Assembly (NCBI GenBank): GCA_020847395.1
Contig: JADLCD010000081.1
Coordinates: 16,543-80,542 of the forward strand
Direction of reading: 5' to 3'
Length of the DNA stretch: 64,000 nt
Source: Chitinophagaceae bacterium
Lineage (GTDB): Bacteria; Bacteroidota; Bacteroidia; Chitinophagales; Chitinophagaceae
Position numbers and translations under genes: made by a program. Of this stretch, positions 26,632 to 36,180 are shown piece after piece. The notes under the pieces were generated by a model. It had not been told where the DNA came from and ran no database searches. It saw only the letters and a program-made list of their open reading frames with translations. How positions within the stretch are numbered: the first letter of the stretch is position 1; each line of letters begins with the position of its first letter.

Positions 26632-29600
26632 ATGAGGAAGCATCAATATACACCTGCTATATTTTTATTTTTTCTTTTTCTCTTTTTCAGTCAGTTGGTT
26701 TCTGCCCAGCAATCAGTTGAGTTTACTGAAAACAAAGGGCAGTGGGATCATTCTGTTTTATTTAAAGGAGAAATTACCAATGGCGCTTTCTTCTTACAAA
26801 AAAATGGCTTTACGGTTTTAATGCATAATGAAGATGATTTGCATGCATTGCTTGATCATGGCCACGATCATGAAAATGGCACTACTGCAACCAATACCAG
26901 CAGCCGCAAAGCGTATCCGCGTCCTGCAACAGGTGGGCAGAAAGACTCTTCAGGCATAGTACTCCGCTCCCATGCTTATAATATGACTTTTGTGGGTAGT
27001 AATCCCAATCCCCAGATTGTTTCTGAAAAACCCATTACATCTTACGAAAATTATTTTATTGGAGATGATCAATCCAAATGGGCATCCAATTGCAAAATAT
27101 ACCAGGCTATTACTTATAAAAATATGTATCCCGGTATAGATGTGCGGTATTATGCAAATGGCGACCAGTTAAAGTATGATATTATTGTACAACCCGGTGC
27201 TGATGCAAATAAAATTGTGATGAAGTATAATGGTGCTGATAAATTGCAAATCAAAAACCAGGAGCTGCTTATCAAAACATCAGTAAATGATGTAAAAGAG
27301 CTCTCTCCTTATTCCTATCAACCGGATGAGAGTATTGGAAGAAAAGAAATAAATGTAAAATATATACTGGAAAACAATACTGTAAAATTTAAGGTCAGGA
27401 ATTATGATGCTTCAAAAACATTGATAATAGACCCAACATTGATTTTTGCAACATTTACCGGAAGCAGGGCAAGCCAATGGGGATATACTGCTACCTATGG
27501 CGCCGATGGAAGCATGTATACAGGAGGCATTGTTTTCGCTAATGGCTTCCCGGTTTCAACAGGAGCATTTCAAACCACATATGCAGGCGCAGGCACAGGG
27601 GTATCGGCAGTTGATATAGGAATTTTGAAACTGAACGGATCAGGCAAGCAGAGAGTATATGCTACTTATGTAGGGGGTAACGGTGCAGATCAACCGCATA
27701 GCCTTATTGAAGACAGCAAAGGTAACCTGGTAATACTTGGCAGAACAAACTCTGATATTGATGGCAACAAAAGTTATCCCTTACTTCCGGCAGGAAATAA
27801 ATTGGGCGCCTGCGGTGGCCAGGATATAGTAGTAACAAAGCTGAATGCAACAGGAACGGCATTAATCGGATCAAAACGCATAGGCGGCACTGGAAATGAT
27901 GGTGTAAACATTAAATTAGACAGGCAGGGCCCTGCAAGCCTTTATGTATTTTATGGCGATGATTCAAGAAGCGAGGTAATTGTTGACGACAGTGACAATA
28001 TTTATATTGCTTCCTGTACTCAATCAGGTAGTTTTCCAACAAGCACTGGCGCGTCACAATCAAACCTTGCAGGTAAACAGGATGGTGTATTAATAAAGTT
28101 AGCGCCAGATGTAAACAATGTACTTTTCAGTACATTATTTGGAGGTTCAGATGATGACGGCATGTTTGTACTTGCCTTAAATCCTATCAATGGCAACATA
28201 TATGTAGGAGGCTCTACAAAAAGCACCAACCTGCCGGGAGTTCCTTCATCCGGGGTAATCAGCAGTACGTATAAGGGTGGTAGCGCTGATGGCTTCGTAG
28301 CAATTTTCAACAGCAGTGGAGCGCTTCAAAAAACCACGTATGTAGGCACAGATAAAATGGATGCTATTTATGGTTTAAAAATAGATTTAAAAGGATTTCC
28401 TTATATAACCGGGGTTACGTTAGGTAATTGGCCGGTTACTCCAACAGGTATATACAGCAATGCCGGATCCAAACAATTTATTGTAAAAATGAAGCAGGAT
28501 TTATCTGCAACCGTTTATTCCACAGTATATGGTAGCGGTGCTATAAGCTATAATATTTCTCCTGTAGCTTTTTCAGTAGATAAATGTGAAAACGTATATG
28601 TTTCAGGTTGGGGTGGATCTGCACGCGCCAATGCACCTGATGCATTTGGGACTGCGGGCACCACAGGAATGCCTACTAAAAATTGTAATGTATTACCCAA
28701 CGGTTGCAGAACCGATGGACGTGATTTTTACTTTTTTGTTTTGAAAAAAGATGCTTCAGACATTCTGTTTGGCTCTTTTTATGGATTATTTGGAGGATAT
28801 GGCGATCATGTAGATGGAGGTACCAGCAGGTTTGATCAGAATGGCATTATATACCAGGCCATTTGCGCCGCCTGTTTTATTGGTGGTACCGGGCTTCGCT
28901 ACCCAACCTCTCCGGGCGTTTGGAGCCCAACATCAGGCGCCCCTGACGAATGTAACCTGGCAGCGGTAAAAATAGATATGGACTTTTCGGGGGTAACCAA
29001 TGGAGTAAGACCTGAAGTAGATGGCATACCGTACAAATCGTATGGCTGTGTTCCTTTACAGGTTGATTTTCTTGATACACTGCGAAAGGGCACTTTATAT
29101 TTTTGGGATTTTGGAGATGGAAATAAGGATACAACAAAAACTGCATCCAGCACCAATACCTATAACCAGGTTGGCGATTACCTGGTTACGCTTATCTCTG
29201 TTGATTCAAGTAAATGTATAATCAGCGATACATCTTATACCAATATCCGCGTACGCCAGGACAGGGCTGTGCTGGGAGCAACATATGATAAACTTCCTCC
29301 CTGTGCGAGTTTAAAATATTTATTTCATAATACTTCTGTAGCACCTGCAGGTAAACCATTTAAACCAGATTCTTTTGTATGGGATTTTGGAGATGGCTCA
29401 ACACCGCAACTCGCCGGAACAGCAAGCGTACCTCACGAATTTCCATCCCCCGGCACGTATAATGTAAGCCTGATATTAACAGACACGAGTTATTGTAATG
29501 GGCCTGATACATTTAAAATAGTGATGCGTGTGGCACCTAATGTAAAAGCTGCGTTTGAAGCCGAAAACGGATGCGCACCACATCTACAGGCATTTGCAAA

Positions 29601-30297
29601 CACGTCGGAAGCGGGGCAACATTTTTACTGGTATTTTGGAGACGGATCACCTGTAGTAGATGAATTTGCACCCACACATGATTATACTGTTCCCGGCAAC
29701 TACACCATCAAACTGGTGGTGGTTGATTCCATGACCTGCAATCTCACAGACTCCGTATCTCATACTATTACAGTATACGATAAACCAACTGCAGGTTTTA
29801 CCTTCAGCCCGGCACAACCGCAGGAAAATACATCAACTACCTTTACCAATACTTCGGTTAACGCTATCCGTTACCGCTGGAATTTTGGTGATGGAGATAC
29901 ATCAAACCAGGTAAATCCCATTCACCAATACAATGCAACTGCCACATTTGATGTATCATTAATTACATATAACCAATATGGTTGTACGGATACGGCGTAC
30001 AGCCCGGTTTCTGCTATTGTATCTCCACTGGTAGCGGTTCCCTCGGCATTTTCACCAAATGGAGATGGCGTAAACGATCGTGCTTATGTAAGAGGATATG
30101 CCATTGCCAAAATGATGTTCCGCATATACAACCGCTGGGGGCAATTGATGTATCAAACAACAGATAAAAACCAGGGTTGGGATGGAAAATATAAAGGCAC
30201 GCTGCAACCTATGGACGCCTATGCATATACTTTGGAAATTGAATTTAGTGATGGTACCAAAGCAACCAAGAAAGGTGATATAACATTGCTTAGATAA
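26632..30297 (+). CDS. Secreted multi-PKD protein with type-B gliding/T9SS C-terminal domain
   Basis: A 1221-residue cell-surface protein. It has an N-terminal signal peptide (FLFFLFLFFSQLVSAQ) and a conserved Bacteroidetes module with FTENKGQWDHSVLFKGEI and SYENYFIGDDQSKWASNCKI. Beta-propeller-like SBBP repeats follow (ATYVGGNGADQP, TLFGGSDDDGM, and similar), then four or more PKD domains (YFWDFGDGNKDT, FVWDFGDGSTP, YWYFGDGSP, YRWNFGDGDTS). The C-terminus is the CHU_C/type-B sorting domain (VPSAFSPNGDGVNDRAYVRG ... YNRWGQLMYQT ... GWDGKYKG), which directs export by the type IX system. The PorP/SprF-like gene follows, as is usual for type-B CTD proteins. Confidence 0.93.
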   Translation: MRKHQYTPAIFLFFLFLFFSQLVSAQQSVEFTENKGQWDHSVLFKGEITNGAFFLQKNGFTVLMHNEDDLHALLDHGHDHENGTTATNTSSRKAYPRPATGGQKDSSGIVLRSHAYNMTFVGSNPNPQIVSEKPITSYENYFIGDDQSKWASNCKIYQAITYKNMYPGIDVRYYANGDQLKYDIIVQPGADANKIVMKYNGADKLQIKNQELLIKTSVNDVKELSPYSYQPDESIGRKEINVKYILENNTVKFKVRNYDASKTLIIDPTLIFATFTGSRASQWGYTATYGADGSMYTGGIVFANGFPVSTGAFQTTYAGAGTGVSAVDIGILKLNGSGKQRVYATYVGGNGADQPHSLIEDSKGNLVILGRTNSDIDGNKSYPLLPAGNKLGACGGQDIVVTKLNATGTALIGSKRIGGTGNDGVNIKLDRQGPASLYVFYGDDSRSEVIVDDSDNIYIASCTQSGSFPTSTGASQSNLAGKQDGVLIKLAPDVNNVLFSTLFGGSDDDGMFVLALNPINGNIYVGGSTKSTNLPGVPSSGVISSTYKGGSADGFVAIFNSSGALQKTTYVGTDKMDAIYGLKIDLKGFPYITGVTLGNWPVTPTGIYSNAGSKQFIVKMKQDLSATVYSTVYGSGAISYNISPVAFSVDKCENVYVSGWGGSARANAPDAFGTAGTTGMPTKNCNVLPNGCRTDGRDFYFFVLKKDASDILFGSFYGLFGGYGDHVDGGTSRFDQNGIIYQAICAACFIGGTGLRYPTSPGVWSPTSGAPDECNLAAVKIDMDFSGVTNGVRPEVDGIPYKSYGCVPLQVDFLDTLRKGTLYFWDFGDGNKDTTKTASSTNTYNQVGDYLVTLISVDSSKCIISDTSYTNIRVRQDRAVLGATYDKLPPCASLKYLFHNTSVAPAGKPFKPDSFVWDFGDGSTPQLAGTASVPHEFPSPGTYNVSLILTDTSYCNGPDTFKIVMRVAPNVKAAFEAENGCAPHLQAFANTSEAGQHFYWYFGDGSPVVDEFAPTHDYTVPGNYTIKLVVVDSMTCNLTDSVSHTITVYDKPTAGFTFSPAQPQENTSTTFTNTSVNAIRYRWNFGDGDTSNQVNPIHQYNATATFDVSLITYNQYGCTDTAYSPVSAIVSPLVAVPSAFSPNGDGVNDRAYVRGYAIAKMMFRIYNRWGQLMYQTTDKNQGWDGKYKGTLQPMDAYAYTLEIEFSDGTKATKKGDITLLR

Positions 30298-30338
30298 TGT
30301 AATTTTAATAAAACAACCTATACTAACACATTATTAGT

Positions 30339-30428
30339 GTATTTCAAATTTTCTCAGGCGGGTGAAACGCCCGCCTGTAGGGGTCACTACCGGTCGGAAT
30401 GTTTACGGGATGCGAAAATTTGAAATAC
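30339..30428. repeat. 90-bp nested palindrome with 15-bp terminal inverted repeats
   Basis: The outer arms 30339-30353 (GTATTTCAAATTTTC) and 30414-30428 (GAAAATTTGAAATAC) are perfect inverted repeats. Inside is a second perfect hairpin, CAGGCGGG (30355-30362) and CCCGCCTG (30370-30377), loop TGAAACG. It sits between the PKD protein and the PorP/SprF gene and may be a miniature mobile element or transcript-processing structure. Confidence 0.75.
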
Positions 30429-30581
30429 CCCCACATTACCTGAGCTGAATTAACTGACATGGGGTGATAAAAAATGGAGGATGTGATTATGATACAGGTT
30501 TACACTACTGAAAACAACAAAACCGGTTTAATGCGTAGAAGCATTTTTATATATAGCGGCAACCGCCCTGGGATTATTGCT

Positions 30582-31631
30582 ATGCTACACAGGTGTGCAG
30601 CAACAATAACTGTCATGATTTTAATGATATCACTGCTTCATGCACAGGATCTTCATTTTTCCCAGTTTTTTAATTCACCCCTTACCACCAATCCTGCCAA
30701 CACAGGTTTTTTACCTGAAAATGATTATCGCCTTGGAGCTAATTACAGGCAGCAATGGACCAGTATTCCTGCTCAGTTCAAAACCATAAGTATATTTGGA
30801 GATGCACAGGCATTCCGCGACAGGTTTGAATCAGGCTGGGTAGGCTTGGGTGGCGCTATTCTCCGTGATGTTGCAGGAAGTGGCAATCTTACTTCAACAA
30901 AAGTATATGGATCCGCCGCCTATCACCAGATGCTGGGCAGCACAGGATTACTTTCTGCAGGTTTCAATCTGGGATGGGCAAATAAAAGAGTAGATGTTAC
31001 AAAATTTACTTACGACAACCAATGGAATGGAAAATTTTTTGATGCCGGCGCCCCAAGCGGTGAAAATTTTGCTGCTACCAGTATCAATTATCTTGATGTG
31101 CAGGTTGGCTTAAACTATGCCTACTTTCCTTCAGATAATGTTTACCTGCATGCAGGTGTTTCAGTGCATCACGTTAATTCACCCAAAGAATCCTTTTTCT
31201 CCTCCGCGGTGTACGACACACTTACAGGTGAATTATACAACAATACAATTGCCCGCCGCTATATTGCTTTTGCCGATGCAATGATAAAAGTAAACGACAG
31301 GGTTATTGTTAGCCCCGGCGCATATTTTACAACGCAGGCAAGAGCAAGAGAACTTACATTAGGCTTACATGCTAATTATAATTTATCAGGCGATGGAGAA
31401 ACACAATTGATTGCCGGCTTATATTACCGGTATGGAGATGCGGCTATTCCAATGCTTGGCTTTCAATGGAAATCCGTAAAACTTATGTTCAGCTATGACG
31501 CTACTATGTCTTCGCTCAAAACCTATAACAATATGTATGGCGCATCGGAATTCGCTCTATTGTATAACGGGTTTTATAACCAGTATAATCAGAACTTACG
31601 GTCTACACAATGTCCTGTACCGAAATTTTAA
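30582..31631 (+). CDS. PorP/SprF family type IX secretion membrane protein
   Basis: An outer-membrane beta-barrel protein of the PorP/SprF family, used for attachment and secretion of type-B CTD substrates. The start at 30582 gives a clean signal peptide (MLHRCAATITVMILMISLLHA, cleaved before QDLHFSQFF); in-frame ATGs at 30474 and 30531 would add 36 or 17 residues. Family marks are DLHFSQFFNSPLTTNPANTG, NYRQQWTSIP and C-terminal strands such as GFQWKSVKLMFSYD. It lies next to a CHU_C protein, its probable substrate. Confidence 0.92.
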   Translation: MLHRCAATITVMILMISLLHAQDLHFSQFFNSPLTTNPANTGFLPENDYRLGANYRQQWTSIPAQFKTISIFGDAQAFRDRFESGWVGLGGAILRDVAGSGNLTSTKVYGSAAYHQMLGSTGLLSAGFNLGWANKRVDVTKFTYDNQWNGKFFDAGAPSGENFAATSINYLDVQVGLNYAYFPSDNVYLHAGVSVHHVNSPKESFFSSAVYDTLTGELYNNTIARRYIAFADAMIKVNDRVIVSPGAYFTTQARARELTLGLHANYNLSGDGETQLIAGLYYRYGDAAIPMLGFQWKSVKLMFSYDATMSSLKTYNNMYGASEFALLYNGFYNQYNQNLRSTQCPVPKF

Positions 31632-31660
31632 ACCCGGCAATATTAAAACGTTAAAGAGTA

Positions 31661-32521
31661 TCACCCTTCACACATTTGCTTTACTTTTTGTAATGCCTGT
31701 GGAAATTTTTCATTCATATAATCTTTATAGGCAGGCTGGCAGTCTAACTCAACCGTAAGATTGGTGCCGCCTTCAATATCTGTTAACCTGTAGCTTTCAA
31801 TATTTCCCGTCCAAACTTCTGTGTCAGCGTTAATAGCTTGCTCCTGCTTATCTTTTATAATACCAATATGGCTAAACAACATCAGGCTGTTTTCTTTCAA
31901 AAAAACAATATCACTGTAAAGCCCGCTTCCGCCGGGCCATAAAAAATGTATTCTGCCGCCTTGTTGTAATGCGCCTTCATAATAAGAGCCTTCTGTAAAT
32001 ACTGAAGTCCATTGTGTATAGCTGTTTTTTTCCCAAAGTATTTGCCACACTTTTTCACGCGGCGCTTTAATATCAATTGCAAAAACCAGTTTTTCAATAC
32101 CATACAGGTAATTGCGCAATGAAACCGGTACAATAGCCTTCCAGCCAAATTCAAAATTTGCTACTGCAAATTCGGGACCCGCGTCAGCAAAATTTTCCAG
32201 GCCGGAATGCGTAAGTGTAAGCCTGGTATGATTTTCATCCATACTTTCTAATTCCCATTTTAAAACAGATTTCCCTTTTGAGTGAGAGGGATGCTCCCAG
32301 GTATGTTCAAATATTTTTTGAGGAACAACCTTTAAAATTTCACAACGATGGAGATAGCTGCCTCCTTCCGGCTTTTCATAAAAGGTAAATACATTCCCGG
32401 TTTTCAAATTAAAATCACGCACATGAAAATACCAGTGTTTCATTTTTTCCGGCGCTGTAATAGCACTCCAAACTTTTTCTATTGGCGCTTTGAATGTTTG
32501 CGTTAATGTAACTGTTGCCAT
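31661..32521 (-). CDS. Tandem SRPBCC (AHSA1/START-like) protein
   Basis: A 286-residue protein made of two AHSA1-like START domains. The first (1-140) starts TLTQTFKAPIEKVWSAITAP, and the second (about 146-286) starts FAIDIKAPREKVWQILWEKN. These domains bind hydrophobic ligands or client proteins. The gene lies about 20 bp downstream of the DUF1801 gene on the same strand and both are probably co-transcribed. The biological ligand is unknown. Confidence 0.85.
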   Translation of the reverse strand: MATVTLTQTFKAPIEKVWSAITAPEKMKHWYFHVRDFNLKTGNVFTFYEKPEGGSYLHRCEILKVVPQKIFEHTWEHPSHSKGKSVLKWELESMDENHTRLTLTHSGLENFADAGPEFAVANFEFGWKAIVPVSLRNYLYGIEKLVFAIDIKAPREKVWQILWEKNSYTQWTSVFTEGSYYEGALQQGGRIHFLWPGGSGLYSDIVFLKENSLMLFSHIGIIKDKQEQAINADTEVWTGNIESYRLTDIEGGTNLTVELDCQPAYKDYMNEKFPQALQKVKQMCEG

Positions 32522-32541
32522 AATAGTTCATTTTATGCAAG

Positions 32542-32973
32542 CTAATTTTTACCATACTTACCCTGCAGGTATTCGATTGTTTTTGTTATTAATACAGCCA
32601 GTTTTTGCTGGTCTATATCAGCTAACTTTTTTATGTAAATGCAGGCTTTTCCCATTTTGTATTTTCCAAAACCTTTCAACAAATGCTCATGCTCTTTTAA
32701 ACCGGTAAAAACGTATAAAGAAATTGCTGCTTTACGCGGTGAAAACCCGGCCAGTGGCGCGTCTCCTTCATGCCCGCTATCATAAGTATAATGATAGCGG
32801 CCAAATCCTATAATAGAAGCTCCCCACATTTTTGGTTTATATCCTGAAACTTTTTCCATGAATGCCAATAGCTCAAAACTATCTTTTCGTTTTTGCTCAG
32901 TATCAACAGATTTGTTGATAAAGTCAGTTACACTTTTATTTGTTTCGGTAGTTTTATTTATAGCCATATGCAT
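32542..32973 (-). CDS. DUF1801 (YdhG-like) domain protein
   Basis: A 143-residue cytoplasmic protein of the DUF1801/YdhG type. Features are SGYKPKMWGASIIGFGRYHY near residues 44-63, FSPRKAAISLYVFTG near 78-92 and the C-terminal pattern KYKMGKACIYIKKLADID. The function of the family is not established. It is the first gene of a two-gene unit with the START protein and is divergent from the LysR gene. Confidence 0.85.
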   Translation of the reverse strand: MHMAINKTTETNKSVTDFINKSVDTEQKRKDSFELLAFMEKVSGYKPKMWGASIIGFGRYHYTYDSGHEGDAPLAGFSPRKAAISLYVFTGLKEHEHLLKGFGKYKMGKACIYIKKLADIDQQKLAVLITKTIEYLQGKYGKN

Positions 32974-32993
32974 ATGTTTGTATTTTGCTATCA

Positions 32994-33062
32994 GAGATTA
33001 AATATCTCTAAAAGCTAAATCCCTGATATTTCATATTAGTTTTGAGATATTCTTTTAGCTTT
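32994..33062. promoter_or_regulatory. Divergent promoter region with dyads, possible LysR operator
   Basis: Between the DUF1801 and LysR genes lie a perfect dyad GAGAT-TAAAT-ATCTC (32994-33008), an ATATCTC/GAGATAT pair (33002-33008 and 33044-33050) and an AAAGCTAAA/TTTAGCTTT pair (33011-33019 and 33054-33062). LysR regulators usually bind such dyads in their own divergent promoter. Assignment is by position only. Confidence 0.35.
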
Positions 33063-33087
33063 ACAAGCAGCCATCAAAAGGCATTGC

Positions 33088-33981
33088 ATGTTCGATTTCA
33101 GACTCAAAGTTTTTCATACTGTTGCGCGGCGGCTTAATTTTACTAAAACCGCTGAAGAATTGTTTATTACCCAACCGGCAGTAACCAAACACATACACGA
33201 AATAGAAAACTACTTTAAAGTAAAACTTTTTGAGCGAAACGGTACTAAAATAAAGTTAACGGCGGCAGGAGAAATGTTGCTGCAGTACACCGAACAGATT
33301 TTCAGCATATACCAAAATCTTGAGTTTGAGCTGAACTCCATCACACAAAAACAATCAGGTAAAATAAGAATTGGCGCCAGTACAACCGTTGCGCAGTATG
33401 TGCTGCCGCCGGTATTAGCAGGCTTTCATAAAAAATTCAGCGATATAAAAGTTACGCTTACTACCGGCAATACTGAACAAATTGAACAAGATCTGCAAAA
33501 TAAAAAAATTGACCTCGGTATAATAGAAGGCAAATCAAAAAACAATCTTTTCAGGTATACCACCTTTGTAAAAGATGAGTTGGTGCTTGTTGCCAATATT
33601 CATCACCCCATTGCAAAAAAAGGAATAGTAAAACCTGAGGAACTGCTGAAGATTCCTTTGTTGTTAAGAGAGCCGGGTTCGGGTACCCTTGAAGTAATTG
33701 CACATGCATTAAAACCTTTAGGCATAAAAATATCACAATTAAAAGTGGAGATGCAGTTAGGCAGTACGGAAAGTATAAAGCGTTACCTGCTGAATTCAGA
33801 TGCTATGGCATTTCTTTCCATACACGCTATTTCAAATGAGCTGAAAAATAAAATATGCGCTGTTGTAGCGGTAAAAAATCTTCATATAGAAAGGGATTTT
33901 TATTTTATACAGCAGCATGGTCAGCCAGAATCGCTTGCTGATTTGTTTATGAAGTTTGCCCGCCATTATAACTTCAGGTAA
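33088..33981 (+). CDS. LysR-family transcriptional regulator, CysL-like
   Basis: A 297-residue LysR regulator with an N-terminal winged HTH (FHTVARRLNFTKTAEELFIT, then QPAVTKHIHEIENYFKVKLF) and a periplasmic-binding-like effector domain from about residue 90 (GKIRIGASTTVAQYVLPPVL). The SGTLE and STESIKRYL segments are typical of the CysL/CbbR group. Downstream genes on the same strand encode a TsdA-like cytochrome and a DsrE protein, which fits control of sulfur-related genes, but the effector is not known. Confidence 0.9.
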   Translation: MFDFRLKVFHTVARRLNFTKTAEELFITQPAVTKHIHEIENYFKVKLFERNGTKIKLTAAGEMLLQYTEQIFSIYQNLEFELNSITQKQSGKIRIGASTTVAQYVLPPVLAGFHKKFSDIKVTLTTGNTEQIEQDLQNKKIDLGIIEGKSKNNLFRYTTFVKDELVLVANIHHPIAKKGIVKPEELLKIPLLLREPGSGTLEVIAHALKPLGIKISQLKVEMQLGSTESIKRYLLNSDAMAFLSIHAISNELKNKICAVVAVKNLHIERDFYFIQQHGQPESLADLFMKFARHYNFR

Positions 33982-34054
33982 TGGAAGATTACTATTAGCA
34001 ATTTCTTTCCTGCAATATCATATAGCAACTTTACATCAGCAATAAAGCATCTAT

Positions 34055-34285
34055 ATGGAAAAAGCTATAATACTTCCGGCAAAGCATAAGCACTTCAAAA
34101 ATATATTAACACTCCTCGTAAACCTGAGGATACTTATTTTTTTATTGCTTTTAATTTTTGCATTGTCGCTATTCATTTCGTTCACATTAGCAGAGCTCAG
34201 GCTATTAATGGCAGGCAGCTTTGCATTTTGCCTCTATCGCTACATGGTACATAATGCAGTTTATATTCAGGAAGAAACAAATTAA
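34055..34285 (+). CDS. Small membrane protein, unknown
   Basis: A 76-residue protein with a basic N-terminus and two hydrophobic helices (LLVNLRILIFLLLLIFALSL and AELRLLMAGSFAFCLYRYMV). It ends 9 bp before the TsdA-like cytochrome gene and lies in the same orientation, so it may be a membrane partner of that enzyme. I recognise no family. Confidence 0.6.
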   Translation: MEKAIILPAKHKHFKNILTLLVNLRILIFLLLLIFALSLFISFTLAELRLLMAGSFAFCLYRYMVHNAVYIQEETN

Positions 34286-34294
34286 TTTGCAGTA

Positions 34295-35287
34295 ATGAAA
34301 GCGCACGGGTTCCCGATATTGTTACTTATTGTGGTGGGCATTGTTATTGCTCACGATAATATTGCCGGCCATAAAAAGCGAAAGCAGCAAGAGGAAAGTA
34401 TTAATGAGATGCTGGCGTCACAAGCTGCCGATACCATGTGGCGCGGATGGGGTAAATACCAGATCATAACGGAAACGGATAGTGGTAAATTGGTTTGGTA
34501 TGGACGCGAACTCATTGTTAATACTGCTCACTATTTAGGCCCCAAAGGATCTGTGGCACAAATTACCAATGGCATGAATTGTCAGAATTGTCACCTCGAC
34601 GGTGGAACACTGCCCTACGGAAATAATTTTGGGAAAGTATATTCCACTTATCCAAAATTCAGGGAAAGAAATAATGGGATACAAACCATATATGACCGCA
34701 TAAATGATTGCCTGGAGCGCAGCCTGGATGGTAAAAAAATGGACAGCAGCACACATGAAATGCAGGCAATATACGCCTATATAAAATGGCTGGGAGACGG
34801 TATACCCAAAGGCGTAGAAAAAGGCGGCACAAGTTTGATGAAGCTTCCTTATTTAGACAGGGCAGCTAACCCCGATAATGGCCGATTAGTATATACAACT
34901 AATTGCCAGAGTTGCCACGGCACTAACGGTAATGGTCAATTGAATAATGATGCATCGGGTTATATATATCCGCCACTGTGGGGAGAACATAGTTATAATG
35001 ATGGCGCCGGCTTATACCGCATCAGCGGGTTTGCGGGTTTTGTAAAAAATAATATGCCATTCGGCGCAGATTATCATCATACCACACTGAGCAATGAAGA
35101 AGCCTGGGATGTAGCGGCTTTTGTAAACAGCCAGCCACGGCCGCACAAAGATCAAAGTGCAGACTGGCATAATCTTACTCACAAGCCTGTTGATTTTCCG
35201 TTTGGGCCTTATGCAGATCATTTTTCAGAACAACAGCATAAGTTTGGACCTTTTAAACCGATTAAGGATGCACAACAAACAAAATAA
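34295..35287 (+). CDS. Dihaem cytochrome c, TsdA (thiosulfate dehydrogenase)-like
   Basis: A 330-residue exported cytochrome with an N-terminal membrane anchor (FPILLLIVVGIVIAH) and two haem c sites, C96xxC99H100 (NCQNCHLDGGT) and C204xxC207H208 (NCQSCHGTNGNG). The N-terminal domain pattern around the first haem, the INDCLERSLDGKKMD segment and the IKWLGDGIPKG segment match TsdA/SoxAX-like proteins, which oxidise thiosulfate to tetrathionate or do the reverse. DsrE and a solute-binding protein follow. The catalytic direction and axial ligands cannot be decided here. Confidence 0.82.
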   Translation: MKAHGFPILLLIVVGIVIAHDNIAGHKKRKQQEESINEMLASQAADTMWRGWGKYQIITETDSGKLVWYGRELIVNTAHYLGPKGSVAQITNGMNCQNCHLDGGTLPYGNNFGKVYSTYPKFRERNNGIQTIYDRINDCLERSLDGKKMDSSTHEMQAIYAYIKWLGDGIPKGVEKGGTSLMKLPYLDRAANPDNGRLVYTTNCQSCHGTNGNGQLNNDASGYIYPPLWGEHSYNDGAGLYRISGFAGFVKNNMPFGADYHHTTLSNEEAWDVAAFVNSQPRPHKDQSADWHNLTHKPVDFPFGPYADHFSEQQHKFGPFKPIKDAQQTK

Positions 35288-35440
35288 TGGGGTACCGGGC
35301 CACTGCAACTCCGGGCAACATCGTTGCGTCGCATTTCGTTCAGCGCCTGTGCTACTATGCCGGCAAAAATCAAACACCTTTAAATATATGCTGCCAGGTT
35401 TCAATTTCATCAATAAAATATATTATTAAAAATTACACGA

Positions 35441-35899
35441 ATGAAAAAGTTATCATTATCACTGTTCCTGTTTTGCCTTATGGCTGCTGCGGCTACCGCA
35501 CAAACCAATCTTGAAAAAAACGCAGCGTTTACCGGTGCAAAAGCTACACAAAAAAAATACCACGCCATTTACCAGTTAGACAATAATGATCCGAAGGTGA
35601 TTGAAAAAACACTGCGCAATCTCAATAACGCGCTCACAGATCCGCGGCTGGAAGGAAAAATTGAAATAGAACTGATTGCTTTTGCCGGAGGCACAGAAGC
35701 TTACCTTAAAGGCAGCAAATATGAAAATGATTTAAAAGCATTGGCAGAAAAAGGTGTAATAATAGCACAGTGCAATAACACTTTACGTGAAAGAAAAATC
35801 AGCCGTGATCAATTGTATGATTTTATAGCCGTAGTGCCCAGTGGTAATGGCGAACTCATTATCAGGCAGGCAGAAGGATGGGCGATAGTTAAGCCGTAA
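35441..35899 (+). CDS. Secreted DsrE-family protein
   Basis: A 152-residue protein with a signal peptide (KKLSLSLFLFCLMAAAATA, mature from QTNLEK) and a DsrE/DsrF-like fold (YHAIYQLDNNDPKVIEKTLR ... IELIAFAGGTEAYLKG ... KGVIIAQCNNTLRERKIS). DsrE-like proteins handle sulfur in sulfur-oxidising bacteria; the conserved-type Cys in QCNNTL is present. The neighbouring TsdA-like cytochrome supports a sulfur role in the periplasm. A heptamer repeat array begins right at its stop codon. Confidence 0.85.
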   Translation: MKKLSLSLFLFCLMAAAATAQTNLEKNAAFTGAKATQKKYHAIYQLDNNDPKVIEKTLRNLNNALTDPRLEGKIEIELIAFAGGTEAYLKGSKYENDLKALAEKGVIIAQCNNTLRERKISRDQLYDFIAVVPSGNGELIIRQAEGWAIVKP

Positions 35900-35900
35900 G

Positions 35901-36046
35901 CGGAAGGGGTGTAGGGCGGAAGGCAGATATGGTTTGTGGTTTATGGTTTGTGGTTTATGGTTTGTCGTTTCTGGTTTGTCGTTTCTGCTCTCACGTTTCA
36001 CCGATACACTGTTACAGGTTGCGAGTTGCAGGTTTCAGGTTACACC
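35901..36046. repeat. Heptamer tandem array, G-rich arm
   Basis: Degenerate 7-bp tandem repeats start one base after the DsrE stop. The core 35928-35983 is eight exact-length units alternating TATGGTT and TGTGGTT (with TGTCGTT and TCTGGTT variants). The register continues weakly to 36046 as TTACAGG, TTGCGAG, TTGCAGG, TTTCAGG, TTACACC. It pairs with the C-rich arm at 36101-36170. Confidence 0.85.
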
Positions 36047-36065
36047 GAAATCACTTCGTTCATCG
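36044..36065. repeat. 22-bp interspersed repeat, copy 1
   Basis: An exact 22-base word (contains GAAATCACTTCGTTCATCG) that recurs at 42269-42290. It lies between the two arms of the heptamer array. Confidence 0.7.
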
Positions 36066-36100
36066 AGGTCTTCAACAAGTTGCATGTTGTTGCATCTGTA

Positions 36101-36170
36101 TTCACGTTTCTCGTCTCACGTCTCACATATTCACTATTGCCCATTGCCTATTCACCATTCACCATTAACT
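36101..36170. repeat. Heptamer tandem array, C-rich arm
   Basis: Ten consecutive 7-bp units, including TTCACGT, CTCACGT, CTCACAT, ATTCACT, ATTGCCC, ATTGCCT, ATTCACC twice and ATTAACT. It ends 10 bp before the start codon of the solute-binding protein. C-rich on this strand, it mirrors the G-rich arm at 35901-36046. Confidence 0.85.
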
Positions 36171-36180
36171 AAAAACAACA

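Noticed and set aside
35901..36170. Heptamer region as a CRISPR array or protein-coding ORFs (three overlapping + strand frames of 78-86 codons).
   Set aside because: There are no repeat-spacer units; the period is 7 bp. The open frames are a by-product of the repeat, giving low-complexity peptides in all three frames.
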